Of a DNA stretch of 32,796 nucleotides, positions 8,601 to 17,172 are shown in pieces (position 1 is the stretch's first letter; each line of letters starts with the position of its first letter). Below the pieces are notes generated by a model, which saw nothing but the letters and a program-made list of their open reading frames with translations, was not told the DNA's origin and did not search any database. The DNA is from Lachnospiraceae bacterium UBA3638 (GTDB taxonomy: Bacteria > Bacillota > Clostridia > Lachnospirales > Lachnospiraceae). Where the stretch lies: NCBI GenBank assembly GCA_002373595.1, contig DFKT01000079.1, positions 1-32,796 of the forward strand. The letters are read 5' to 3'. The translations under genes and the position numbers were made by a program.

Positions 8601-11274
8601 TTCCGTAGAGATGTATGGAGTTAAGGAGATCGGAGATCATGCATTCCGGAATGACCAAGCTCTTTCGGAGGTTAAGTTTGATGCAAGCGTAACCACGCTC
8701 GGACTTGCTCCTTTCAGAATCAATTATTATAACCGCGACGGTGCAGCGACTCCTCCTACTTATGACCTTGCAGCGCTTCGTTCGCTTACTACCAATGTCG
8801 ATTTCCAGGACAGCACCAGATTCAAGACGGATAACGGTATCATCTATTCGCTTGATGACTCAGGTAATAAGAACGCACTCATTGAGTTCCTGCCCGGTAG
8901 AAGTGCGGGAACCGTTCAGCCCAGCGAGACCAAGGGGGTTAAGGCTATTTCCGAAGAGGCATTTGCGGATACCAGAGTAAATGTTGTTACTCTTGATAAT
9001 GCTTCGTTTAGCGCACTTCCTGCGAGAGCGTTTGAGGATACGCCGGATCTCGTATCGGTAACGCTTCCTCAGTCGTGTGAAGTTATCAATGATTATGCGT
9101 TTAAAGGCTCCAATATCAAAAACCTCACTGTAATGTGTGATGATCTGGATTGGACATCGAACGGACTTGATCTTGTCAGAACGACCATGACCGATCCTAC
9201 CAATGACTCTACCGACCACGGTGTTTCCGAGGGTGCCAATAGCAACCTTACTGTATACGCACCGGCAGAAACGGACGGAGATGGAAATGTAACCACTAAG
9301 AGCAGGGCTTACAGCAGATTTGAGAATCATCATTACTTCATGCAGGCATATAAGCCCATCAAGCATTACTATGTAACCTACTACGATTACAAGGATGCAA
9401 ATGCAACTAAGGCTACACTTGAGTTTACCGATGAGTATGTAGAGGGAGATCAGGTAATCCTTCGCGATCCTATCATGGATGCAGACAATAAGCATTCGAC
9501 ACCTGGATTTGCATTCGAGTATTATTATAACCTCTACGACACAGAGGAGACTTACGATTACAGACACAGCTTCACCATCAATGCCGACCTGACCGTAGTA
9601 GCCAAGTACAAGGGACTCAACGAGTCTTATACTGCAATATTCTATGACACCGATCCTGATACAGGTGCTACGGGTGCGGCTCTTATGATGGATGTACCCG
9701 TACTCACTACTGATGATAACGGCACTACCAAGTACTATATCAATCCCAACCAGATAGCATACCTTGCGCCTACAGAGAAGAGCGGATATTCCTTCCAGAC
9801 CTGGCAGAAGATCGATCCCAGGAACGGCGCGCTCTTTACTCTCGATCAGGTAGAGGAGAAGGATGGCGTTATCAAGTTCTACGCTAAGTACACCTCCGGC
9901 TCAGGCGGCGGGGGAACCAGCGGCGGTGGCGGAACCGTAGGCCCCGGCCAATACAAGGTTACTTATTACCTTCCCGACGGAACGCTCTATCAGACCTGGG
10001 GCATAGATCCGGGCGGAACAGCATATGACCTTGTAGTTCCCAACTACTCGAGATCAGAGTGGAAGTGGTCTCCTGATGTTGCAACGACAGTCATCAATTC
10101 GGATACCAGATTTGTACTTGTTCCTGCGGATGGAGCTGATCCCGATGCCACCAACAAGTACACTGCAACATACTATTACACCGACGGCGTGACCGTATAC
10201 CAGACCTTAAGTATCGAGAAGGATTCAACTCCTCCCGACCTTATGATGCCTGACGGATACAAGAACTGTAAGTGGTCACCTGATCCCTCATCTGTCACCA
10301 TGGACAAGAATATGAGATTCACCATGGTCAAGAATCCTGATTATTCGGGAGATGACGATTATACCGGACCTTACTATACCCTTACCGTTGTAAACGGAAA
10401 CGGATCCGGAAGCTATAAGCCCGGAGCGCAGGTCGTAATAGTCGCTAACGATCCCAAGACCGGTACGAAGTTTAACAGCTGGACCGTATCGCCCGATACG
10501 ACAGCTCTTGCATCAAAGGCTCTCTCGGCTACCGTTCTTACCATGCCGGCTGAGAATGTTACCGTTACTGCTAACTACGTAGCAGGTAATAGCGGTGGAA
10601 ACGTCAACTATACCGGCGGATCAGGTACCACGGGTGGCAGAAATGTTAATCCCGGAACTATTACAAGAAGCTCCGGAACGACCGTAGTCATCGACAAGAA
10701 CGGTCTGTCCAATACCGGTGTTGTATCGGCTACCGTTAACGGATCTTCCGATAACTTCACCATCAAGGTTACCGAGAACTCGGCTGCTGCAGAGTCCGTC
10801 CTCAGAGCACTTCTTACTGAGTACGGCAGCGTAGAAGATATCGAGTACTTCCCGATGGATATCTCGCTTTACGATGCGGCAGGAACCAAGAAGATCCTCG
10901 ACACCACAGGACTTACCGTAACCGTTACCCTGCCTCTTCCCGATTCCCTTAAGGATTATGCGGGTAATAACAAGGTTGCAGGCGTCATCGACAACAGACT
11001 TGATGTATTAAGCCCCAGATTCTCAACAATCTCGGGTGTACCTTGCGTAACCTTTACATGTACTCACTTCTCACCTTACGTCATCTATGTGAACAAGGTT
11101 CAGATGACTGCGGGCGGAGATCCCGGCGGCAGAAATCCGGGAGCATATGACAATACTCCCAAGACCGGCGATATCCATCCTAAGTGGTTCCTTTCCATCG
11201 GACTCCTTGCGATGTCGCTCGTACTTTTCCTCATGAAGGATAAGAAGCCTGCTAAAGTAAAGTCAGCAAAGTAA
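5677..11274 (+). CDS. Very large BspA-like LRR_5 surface protein with InlB-type repeats and TPKTG cell-wall sorting signal
   Basis: This is a secreted, wall-anchored adhesin-type protein of 1865 aa. The start is placed at 5677 because AGGAGG (5662-5667) lies 9 nt upstream. An in-frame ATG at 5659 lies before that site and has no ribosome site of its own. The Lys/Arg-rich signal peptide ends near AQAA (about residue 47). LRR_5 (BspA/TpLRR) repeats of the form IGDYAFYRC...L..I occur in blocks near residues 355-490, 660-690, 925-1010 and 1085-1145. InlB/Flg_new-type beta repeats with FYAKYTS and TVTANYVAG ends run from about 1230 to 1640, split by a Gly-rich linker (about 1406-1425). A ZU5-like domain ending in THFSPYVIYV follows. 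The C terminus has TPKTG (1827-1831), a hydrophobic helix and a basic tail. The sortase gene 55 bp upstream is the likely partner. The ligand is unknown. Confidence 0.9.
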   Translation: MAKKKGSKRRMKKQVRKTFGALFLAAAIGVAMIPTRSIEGGEAQAANSCNGADINEYYILKQAPSTPNANTPTSEIPFVDPSTTVYTTGDMHFMFAYVNAAGVDATGDTNKFAIILGYDPSGAVDSSGNLVIPEYVQSYKKLSDAEGYCLANVSGEYLYYRFLDSYEFSIKVADGATNPIESNTTYYQKYSVGDQTYYDFLQPYVPEAKRENPGYFELVKPNRIGLFKVEDKSGKRDIDENGVDQGNTIYTYRVENTTYIPCTAANSSTWSSYDKSSLFYRNEAVSEDSELRYQQCTDAAKQYVDNIAVRYIGNQFVYYDNTTRQYKISTDAIDDDHPGNGVFADTKGGNIVNLTIPTTMEGIGDYAFYRCTALNRIQFSNGLVAIGNHAFDGCGALTGVGMPESPRINTIGAYAFKNCASLSSFYIPHSISMLCDGVFEYCTSLTSMDLSGDINEDPTTEQAQLKTIGNHLFYGCSNLQTLILPAKLGQGYTSDYDPANISTSGCRKININIVEDCPNLKKITVVSPNVVFVDDSHSNCGFCVGSEAKKDKGSFHHQLVSDEFYFESKDPAAAQPPSTNIGALHRMCQSMDTGYEFTYKYYGQELYEKTVAEEGGGKAIYQVDNSNSMVGFLANGNVESLSFPEHFGPYHIEKIPDGKCMNICTLKKVTLPSTINEIGASAFKGCHNLTIVFFGNDQVVIGDEAFKTQHTSNHSPSCPDHLTNATCPDTIGGTPDVKLYFVTTVDADSTPFAYAMSDRGKYNHPQQTDSWPIVFSGFPNLLEISYNPAKRCAELIKFPTEGSLGSYVDPSNIYLSTEEKTAISHYLSERTSKSREEIELSGTTYDKQLVAVCNELFIPKGVASIEDGLFKRVTTTGGNYPMKVNTSGLTEIDVDYTKDANGKPILDSNGRVQIDATKSDFAGCDTLTAITFSGETTLTLPEYAFYNDDGLTYVYSTQPIDKIGEEAFAECDDLGSVEMYGVKEIGDHAFRNDQALSEVKFDASVTTLGLAPFRINYYNRDGAATPPTYDLAALRSLTTNVDFQDSTRFKTDNGIIYSLDDSGNKNALIEFLPGRSAGTVQPSETKGVKAISEEAFADTRVNVVTLDNASFSALPARAFEDTPDLVSVTLPQSCEVINDYAFKGSNIKNLTVMCDDLDWTSNGLDLVRTTMTDPTNDSTDHGVSEGANSNLTVYAPAETDGDGNVTTKSRAYSRFENHHYFMQAYKPIKHYYVTYYDYKDANATKATLEFTDEYVEGDQVILRDPIMDADNKHSTPGFAFEYYYNLYDTEETYDYRHSFTINADLTVVAKYKGLNESYTAIFYDTDPDTGATGAALMMDVPVLTTDDNGTTKYYINPNQIAYLAPTEKSGYSFQTWQKIDPRNGALFTLDQVEEKDGVIKFYAKYTSGSGGGGTSGGGGTVGPGQYKVTYYLPDGTLYQTWGIDPGGTAYDLVVPNYSRSEWKWSPDVATTVINSDTRFVLVPADGADPDATNKYTATYYYTDGVTVYQTLSIEKDSTPPDLMMPDGYKNCKWSPDPSSVTMDKNMRFTMVKNPDYSGDDDYTGPYYTLTVVNGNGSGSYKPGAQVVIVANDPKTGTKFNSWTVSPDTTALASKALSATVLTMPAENVTVTANYVAGNSGGNVNYTGGSGTTGGRNVNPGTITRSSGTTVVIDKNGLSNTGVVSATVNGSSDNFTIKVTENSAAAESVLRALLTEYGSVEDIEYFPMDISLYDAAGTKKILDTTGLTVTVTLPLPDSLKDYAGNNKVAGVIDNRLDVLSPRFSTISGVPCVTFTCTHFSPYVIYVNKVQMTAGGDPGGRNPGAYDNTPKTGDIHPKWFLSIGLLAMSLVLFLMKDKKPAKVKSAK
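11155..11271 (+). other. Class B-type cell-wall sorting signal (TPKTG, hydrophobic helix, basic tail)
   Basis: The codons for TPKTG are at 11155-11169. They are followed by D, a short polar stretch, the helix WFLSIGLLAMSLVLFLM, and a Lys-rich end. Class B sortases favour NPxTN/NPxTG/(S/P)PxTG-type motifs over LPxTG, which fits the adjacent sortase. Confidence 0.75.
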
Positions 11275-11284
11275 AAGGACGGAT

Positions 11285-13498
11285 ATGAGAAAGTTAAAAC
11301 TATTGGGCGTAGCGCTCATTATAGCTTCTTTACTCGTAGCCTCGATACCTGCATCGGAGGTGGCGGCAGCAACCGCTGCCTCCGATTTTGTCATATCCTC
11401 GGATTATACCCTTACGAAGTACAAGGGAACTGCCACGGATGTAGTCATACCCAGCTCTGTATTAAAGATCGCTACGGATGCTTTCAAGAATAATACGGAC
11501 ATAGTCAGTGTCACCATCCCTGACAGTGTCAAGAAGATCGAGCCTTATGCATTCTGGGGATGCTCCAATCTTGAAGTCATTTCTTTCGGTTCCGGCATCA
11601 ATGAGTTAGGTGATTTCATATTGGCCAACTGTAAGGGTCTTCGGTCTGTTGTGGTTCCGTCCAATGTCTTAAGCATCGGCATATATTCTTTCCAGGATGA
11701 TGTAAGTCTCACGGATATCACTATCCCATATACGACGAGAAGCATTCACCGCACCGCGTTTGACGGATGTATCAATCTGGTCATTCATGCACCTGCGGGC
11801 TCATATGCGGACAAGTATGCAGCGGAATTTGAAAAAAGAAGGCAGGAGATGCCGGATTACGGCTGGACTCCGGAGGATGTGGATCCCGAGACTCCCGCAG
11901 TGATCGACGGAACAGGAGAAACAGGTGATGGTGAGACCGGCCCGGAAGGCAGCTCTTCCGAAGAGGAGACTCCCGGCAATGACCTCTCCAGTGTAAGAAT
12001 AGTCGATAACAGAGCGGTATTTTTCATAGATACCGATAAGATGAAGACCTACGGCGGAAGTGAACAGCCCGAGATGCAGGATGACAAGAGCAGTGATGCC
12101 GAAGGTGCATTCGTATCCCGCATTCCCAAATACCGTATAGTAGACGGTACGACTGTCGCTGATAATGCATATTACAAAGCTGAAGGGCTGAGCGCACTTT
12201 CGGTTCCTGACGGTATAAAGAGCATCGGACAGTTTGCATATGCGAGAAGCTCCGTTACATCCGTGACCATCCCCGACGGCTGCACGGAGATCGGATACGG
12301 TGCTTTCTATCACTGTGATGATCTGGACTATGCCAAACTTCCCGACAGCATATTGTCCGTTGAACCCAAGGCTTTCGATCATACCAAGTGGGTCGATAAT
12401 TTCTATGCCGGAACCATCGGAAACGGTGATTTCCTTATAAGCGGAGGAGTGGTCATTGCTTACAGAGGTGAAGCGGAAGATCTGATCATTCCCGACGGGG
12501 TAAGAGTTATTGCTTCGGGCGTATTCAAGGATAATACCAATATCAAGTCTGTTACTTTCCCCGATACCCTTATATGCGTTGGCGAGGAAGCTTTCTACGG
12601 ATGTTCAAATCTTTCCGGGATGAATCTGGATGAGAATATCGGATGGATCAATGACAGAGCTTTCAGAGGATGTCCTATATCTTCCGTATCATTTCCCGAG
12701 AATTTTGCATTCCTTGGCCTGTGCGCATTTAATGATGATACCGAGCTTCTCTATGCGGGTGACGAACCGGCTGCTACGAGAAGCACTTCTTCTGAAAGAC
12801 TTGCAGATCAGTCATTTCGCGATATGGCTCCCAAGGCCGATGAATCCACGCTTTCAGTGCTGGCTTCGGCTGAGTCCGGAGTGATCGTTCTTCCGATAGA
12901 TGAAGGTATACAGGCATCTCTTGAAGGCGCTAAAAGACCTTATATCCTGCTTGCAGACAGGCTTGTTTACAGCGAGGAATTGGAGGATGCCATCAGGCGC
13001 ATCTCGGATCATATAGAGTCGCTTCATCTGAAAGAGAATCTCTCGATGTTTGACCTTAATATGATAGACGACAGCGGTATACATATTTCCAAGCTTGGAA
13101 AACAGGCTCTTACCGTTATGGTACCCATTCCGGAGGGAATGAATGATTCCAAGCCCGTAACGCTTACTGTCGACAGAAACGGACAGCTCGAGGAGCTTGA
13201 GACCGATATTGTAAAAGTTGGAGACGATATGTTTGTCAGATTTAAGACCTATCATCTGACTCCCTTTGCGATATATTCCACCGGTGATACTCTCGGAGAT
13301 GATGAGATAGTCATATCCGAAACCGTCACTCAGGCTATGGGAGGCAGAAGACCCGTATCTGCCGGCGATACTGCAAAGCCCGGATTCGGAGATCTCTTCA
13401 AGGCGTGGATAGAAGCTATGGGCGTTATGAAACTGGTCATTGCGGGACTGCTTTTCATATCCGGATCCGTGATGGTTGCTGTCAAAAAGAAAAGATAA
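11285..13498 (+). CDS. BspA-like LRR_5 surface protein with C-terminal membrane anchor
   Basis: This is a secreted 737-aa paralogue of the upstream protein, starting 10 bp after its stop with AGGA ahead of the ATG. It has a signal peptide (residues 1-28, cleavage near AAA/TAA), a first LRR_5 block (about 45-165), an acidic Gly/Glu-rich linker (about 195-240), and a second LRR_5 block (about 290-480). A C-terminal domain ends in FKTYHLTPFAIY and matches the end domain of the upstream protein. The end is a helix (VMKLVIAGLLFISGSVMVAV) and KKKR. No LPxTG, NPxTG or TPKTG motif precedes the helix; the nearest sequence is AKPGFGD. It may stay membrane-anchored or use a non-standard sorting motif. 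An adhesin or scaffold role is inferred from the family only. Confidence 0.85.
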   Translation: MRKLKLLGVALIIASLLVASIPASEVAAATAASDFVISSDYTLTKYKGTATDVVIPSSVLKIATDAFKNNTDIVSVTIPDSVKKIEPYAFWGCSNLEVISFGSGINELGDFILANCKGLRSVVVPSNVLSIGIYSFQDDVSLTDITIPYTTRSIHRTAFDGCINLVIHAPAGSYADKYAAEFEKRRQEMPDYGWTPEDVDPETPAVIDGTGETGDGETGPEGSSSEEETPGNDLSSVRIVDNRAVFFIDTDKMKTYGGSEQPEMQDDKSSDAEGAFVSRIPKYRIVDGTTVADNAYYKAEGLSALSVPDGIKSIGQFAYARSSVTSVTIPDGCTEIGYGAFYHCDDLDYAKLPDSILSVEPKAFDHTKWVDNFYAGTIGNGDFLISGGVVIAYRGEAEDLIIPDGVRVIASGVFKDNTNIKSVTFPDTLICVGEEAFYGCSNLSGMNLDENIGWINDRAFRGCPISSVSFPENFAFLGLCAFNDDTELLYAGDEPAATRSTSSERLADQSFRDMAPKADESTLSVLASAESGVIVLPIDEGIQASLEGAKRPYILLADRLVYSEELEDAIRRISDHIESLHLKENLSMFDLNMIDDSGIHISKLGKQALTVMVPIPEGMNDSKPVTLTVDRNGQLEELETDIVKVGDDMFVRFKTYHLTPFAIYSTGDTLGDDEIVISETVTQAMGGRRPVSAGDTAKPGFGDLFKAWIEAMGVMKLVIAGLLFISGSVMVAVKKKR

Positions 13499-16018
13499 AT
13501 GACTTCGGATACTGCATCTAAAGGAATAAAGAAAAACACAGGGAAGAGCGCATTGCTCCTCCTTGTTTGTTTTCTGTCTTCTTGTTTGATGGCTGCGATG
13601 TATTTGGCTGTGTGCGGCTTATATCCCGGAAGTGAAAAGACGCTTATATTATTTGATGTAAGGGAACAGTTTGTTTCTTTCTATGCATCGCTAAGGTATA
13701 TAGGAATCGACGGAAATACACCTTTTTACAGTTTCTATGAAGCTCTGGGCGGAGGGTATATAGGACTTTGGGCATATTATCTGGCAAGTCCTCTGTCACT
13801 CTTCACGCTTTTGTTTGATATAGACAGGCTGCCGGATGCCATATGGCTCATGGATGTGCTAAAATCAGGGCTTTGCGCAGTATCTTTCGGTATATACCTT
13901 ATCAGCAGACGCAAAAAGTCTGATACTACCGGTATCGAAGGAAAGATTTGGTTCGTACTTTTCTGCCTGGCATATGCTTTTATGTCGGAGGGAGTGATGT
14001 TCTATATACTCCCGATGTATACGGAAGCACTCATCCTGCTGCCTTTTATCATATTAGGATCAGAGAGGATATTTGACAGCGGAAAGCCACATATATTCAT
14101 TATTTCAGCAGTTCTTATCATTTATCTCCAGTATTACACCGCTTATATGATCGCGATATTTACTTTGCTCTATGCGATATATTACAGCGCTTCCGAAAGT
14201 TATCGCAGCGGCAGGGAGCACCGTGCCAAAGCCTGGAAAATATATGTTCTGTCAGGCATTGTATCCGTTGCGCTATCCTGCCCGCTTCTTATACCGGTAT
14301 TAAAGAGTCTTATAAGCGGAAAAGCGGGAGATAAGGGAGTATATTCCGACGGATCGCTTTTTGTATGTAATCCGCTTAAGATATTGGCATCGGTATTTCC
14401 TGCTTCTTATGATACGATATACAGCGATGGAGCACCGCTTTTATACTGCGGACTTATATTTGCAGCTATATCCGTATTTGTGATCGCGTGTAAAGAGCGC
14501 GGACAAAGGACTGCTGCCGTGTGCGTCATTGCGGCGATGCTGATCAGCTTTTTTTTCAGGCCGGTGTATAGGATATGGCATATGTTCAGGGATCCTGTGG
14601 CATATCCTCACAGATTCGCATTCCTATTATCATTTTTTATATTGTCGATCGCATCGGAAAGCAGTCTGCGTGATATTACAGATGCTTTGGGACGCTTATT
14701 AAACGGACGTTTAAAGCGTTTTACCGCAAATAAAGTTTTCAATCCTGCATTGATGACGATCATGTTTGCAGGAGTATCTTTAAATGCAATCTTTGTGATA
14801 AAGGGTATGCAGGCAGAGCTCCCGGGTGTATCCAGGAGCGATTATCTCTACCAGATAGATACGACGCGGCCGCTTATAGAGGAAGCCAAGTCTGATGACG
14901 GATTCTACCGTATAGAGAAGGATGACATCCTTACATCCAATGACGGCCTGTTTTACGGATATAAGGGACTTTCGTTCTTCTCATCCGACTACAATGCGGA
15001 TCTGCTTAAGTTCTGCAAGGATATGGGGCTTTTGCAGTATCATTACAAGACCTTCGGTGACGGCAGTACACCTTTTACCGACAGGCTATTGGGAGTACGC
15101 TACAGACTTGCTAAATATGATATACCGTCTTTTTACAATGAGATTGATTCAAACGGATATTACAGGCTTACTGAGCTCATAGGGAGCGGCAATGTGGGAT
15201 TCTTTATAGCAGGTGACATTCCGGAAGAGCCGGAATTTACAGACGATCCTTTTAAAAATCAAGTCATACTGCAGCAGACTCTGTGGGGAGGAATCGATAT
15301 TTTCAGGGATGCGTCAGTTTCTGCAGAATGGATGAACGGAAAGACGCCTGTTAAGGAAGCGGACGGATCATATACTCTTGTACCCGTTAAATATACCGAT
15401 ATTGATATGGATGAAGCTTTTGTTACGCTTTATGGATTTCGATTTTCAGACAGAATCCCTTCTGTATATGAGCTTAAGAAGCATTTTGAATCGCCGGACA
15501 GAGAGCTCCCTTCACATGATTTCTATCTGAACTTCAGGCTTCAGGATGAATCCGAGCTATCCTACGATGAGAAATCCGAACAGTATATGATCCGCATTTA
15601 TACTGAAAAAGGTCAAAACGAAAGACTTGTAGCATCATTCCTGGGATTCTCCAGAAGCTATAATGCATATCTCGGAAATATCAGGCTCGGAGAAGGGGAA
15701 AGCATCCATATAGATGGTGCAGGCTATGAGAGAGAGCCTCTTTTGTACATGTTTGACAGCTATGCATATTCGGAGCTGACTGATAGGATGTTGGCCTCGG
15801 CGCGCCATCTGTCCGATCCGACATTTGATAAAGGGGTTATGAAGCTTCGCGTATCTGCCGATGATGACGGCTTTATATTACTATCTATACCGTATTCCGA
15901 CGGATTTAAAGCTTATATGGACGACAGCAAGACCGATTGCAGCGGATTCCTGGGTGCATTTACGGTCATTAAAGTGCCCGAAGGGGAGCATGACATCGCT
16001 CTTAAATACGGTTACTGA
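13499..16018 (+). CDS. YfhO-family multispanning membrane protein (putative GT-C glycosyltransferase)
   Basis: This 839-aa protein begins at the base after the preceding stop (TAA then ATG), so the two genes are probably translationally coupled. The N-terminal half holds many hydrophobic helices (from about residue 17 to about 440). The signature of the YfhO family is present: an acidic residue early in the first loop (ILFDVREQFVSFY), then GNTPFYSFYEALGGGYIGLWAYYLASPLSL. A large extracytoplasmic beta-rich domain (about 450-820) follows. YfhO proteins are thought to add sugars to cell-wall or teichoic polymers from lipid-linked donors. The substrate here is unknown, and the position behind two surface-protein genes suggests modification of the envelope or of those proteins. 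Most family members have C-terminal helices, but this one ends without an obvious final helix. Confidence 0.8.
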   Translation: MTSDTASKGIKKNTGKSALLLLVCFLSSCLMAAMYLAVCGLYPGSEKTLILFDVREQFVSFYASLRYIGIDGNTPFYSFYEALGGGYIGLWAYYLASPLSLFTLLFDIDRLPDAIWLMDVLKSGLCAVSFGIYLISRRKKSDTTGIEGKIWFVLFCLAYAFMSEGVMFYILPMYTEALILLPFIILGSERIFDSGKPHIFIISAVLIIYLQYYTAYMIAIFTLLYAIYYSASESYRSGREHRAKAWKIYVLSGIVSVALSCPLLIPVLKSLISGKAGDKGVYSDGSLFVCNPLKILASVFPASYDTIYSDGAPLLYCGLIFAAISVFVIACKERGQRTAAVCVIAAMLISFFFRPVYRIWHMFRDPVAYPHRFAFLLSFFILSIASESSLRDITDALGRLLNGRLKRFTANKVFNPALMTIMFAGVSLNAIFVIKGMQAELPGVSRSDYLYQIDTTRPLIEEAKSDDGFYRIEKDDILTSNDGLFYGYKGLSFFSSDYNADLLKFCKDMGLLQYHYKTFGDGSTPFTDRLLGVRYRLAKYDIPSFYNEIDSNGYYRLTELIGSGNVGFFIAGDIPEEPEFTDDPFKNQVILQQTLWGGIDIFRDASVSAEWMNGKTPVKEADGSYTLVPVKYTDIDMDEAFVTLYGFRFSDRIPSVYELKKHFESPDRELPSHDFYLNFRLQDESELSYDEKSEQYMIRIYTEKGQNERLVASFLGFSRSYNAYLGNIRLGEGESIHIDGAGYEREPLLYMFDSYAYSELTDRMLASARHLSDPTFDKGVMKLRVSADDDGFILLSIPYSDGFKAYMDDSKTDCSGFLGAFTVIKVPEGEHDIALKYGY

Positions 16019-16072
16019 TCCCGGATCATCCATAAATCCCGCAAAAACGTCTGATCCAACCATCAACAATAT

Positions 16073-16113
16073 CTTGCGGTTGACATAATCTATCAAAACG
16101 CAAGTTCACTTGC
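16073..16113. repeat. Overlapping inverted repeats upstream of the transporter operon
   Basis: CTTGCG (16073-16078), CGCAAG (16099-16104) and CTTGC (16109-16113) form two mutually exclusive pairings: a 6-bp stem with a 20-nt loop, or a 5-bp GCAAG/CTTGC hairpin with loop TTCA. No T tract follows. It could be an operator or a weak RNA switch. It lies about 140 bp before the first permease. Confidence 0.4.
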
Positions 16114-16176
16114 AGATCAAGAATTTTATGAATCTTAATCAAATTTTAAACTTTATTTTTGTTCAATTTGCTTGTT

Positions 16177-16205
16177 TTTTCTGTAGCTTTATGGCACAAT
16201 ATAAT
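16177..16205 (+). promoter_or_regulatory. Possible promoter of the sugar-transporter operon
   Basis: A perfect TATAAT (16200-16205) lies 46 bp before the inferred TTG start, in an AT-rich stretch. The matching -35 position (16177-16182, TTTTCT) is poor, so activation by a regulator would be expected if this is the promoter. Confidence 0.4.
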
Positions 16206-16251
16206 GTGTTTTGTTATATATTTAACCGGAATATATTGCGGAGAATTCGTT

Positions 16252-17172
16252 TTGAAAGGTTTTCCTGCAAAAAAGCAGAATAATAAGAAAAAATATAAAG
16301 AGAGATCCAGAGTAAAACGCCAGGCAAAGTACGGCTCGATACCATTTCTGGTGCCCAGCGTGATCGGAGCCTGTGTATTTTTCTTTATTCCTTTTTTGGT
16401 AGTCATCAGGTATTCGATGCTTGATAACCCGTTATCGGGGAATTTTGTGGGCCTTGAAAATTACAGGTTACTGATAGAAAACGGAGCATACCGTAAAGCA
16501 GTGCACAATACCGCCATGTTTTCGGTTTATGCTGTGCCTTTGGGAGTGATCCTGAGCCTCCTTCTTGCGATGCTCATGGACTTAAAGCTTCCTTTCAGAT
16601 CGGGATTTCGCAGCTTTTTCCTCAGCCCCATGATGGTTCCGGTAGCCTCGGTCGTACTTATCTGGCAGGTGCTCTTTGATTACAACGGAGCGGTCAATGC
16701 CTTCCTGTCGGGATTCGGCGCGGAAAAAGTCGATTATCTCAAGTCCGGGAAAGCGATAGCGGTAATAGTCATTCTCTTCCTCTGGAAGAACCTGGGCTAT
16801 AACATGATCCTTTTCCTGGCGGCACTTTCAAGCATACCGCAGGACATCATAGAAGTTGCGATATTAGAGAGCGCGTCACCACTGCAGATATTCTTCAGGA
16901 TCAAGCTTAGATATCTCGCGGGAACGTTCGTCTTTGTAACGATCATGACGCTGATCAATTCGTTTAAGATATTCCGCGAAGTATACCTGCTGACGACGGA
17001 CTATCCTTACGAAACGATATATATGCTTCAGCATTATATAAATAACCGCTTCAGAAACCTTGATTATCAGGCGCTTTCCGCAGCAGCCATACTTATGAGC
17101 CTTGTGATGATAGTGATCATTGCGATCCTCTTTGTCGCTGAAGGACTTGCCGGAAAGGACCTCGAGGGATGA
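16252..17172 (+). CDS. CUT1-type sugar ABC transporter permease (MalF/UgpA-like)
   Basis: This is an inner-membrane permease of a carbohydrate importer (306 aa from the chosen start). The start is a TTG at 16252 with GGAG (16240-16243) 8 nt upstream. The ATG at 16159 would add 31 atypical residues that overlap the promoter-like region. Six helices can be followed from FLVPSVIGACVFFFIPFLVV (about 25-45) to VMIVIIAILFV near the end. The cytoplasmic EAA loop that contacts the ATPase reads EVAILESASPLQIFFRI, diverging from the usual EAAxxDGA. The stop overlaps the next permease start by 4 bp (ATGA). No ATPase is encoded nearby, as is common for CUT1 systems that share an MsmK-type ATPase. Confidence 0.88.
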   Translation: MKGFPAKKQNNKKKYKERSRVKRQAKYGSIPFLVPSVIGACVFFFIPFLVVIRYSMLDNPLSGNFVGLENYRLLIENGAYRKAVHNTAMFSVYAVPLGVILSLLLAMLMDLKLPFRSGFRSFFLSPMMVPVASVVLIWQVLFDYNGAVNAFLSGFGAEKVDYLKSGKAIAVIVILFLWKNLGYNMILFLAALSSIPQDIIEVAILESASPLQIFFRIKLRYLAGTFVFVTIMTLINSFKIFREVYLLTTDYPYETIYMLQHYINNRFRNLDYQALSAAAILMSLVMIVIIAILFVAEGLAGKDLEG

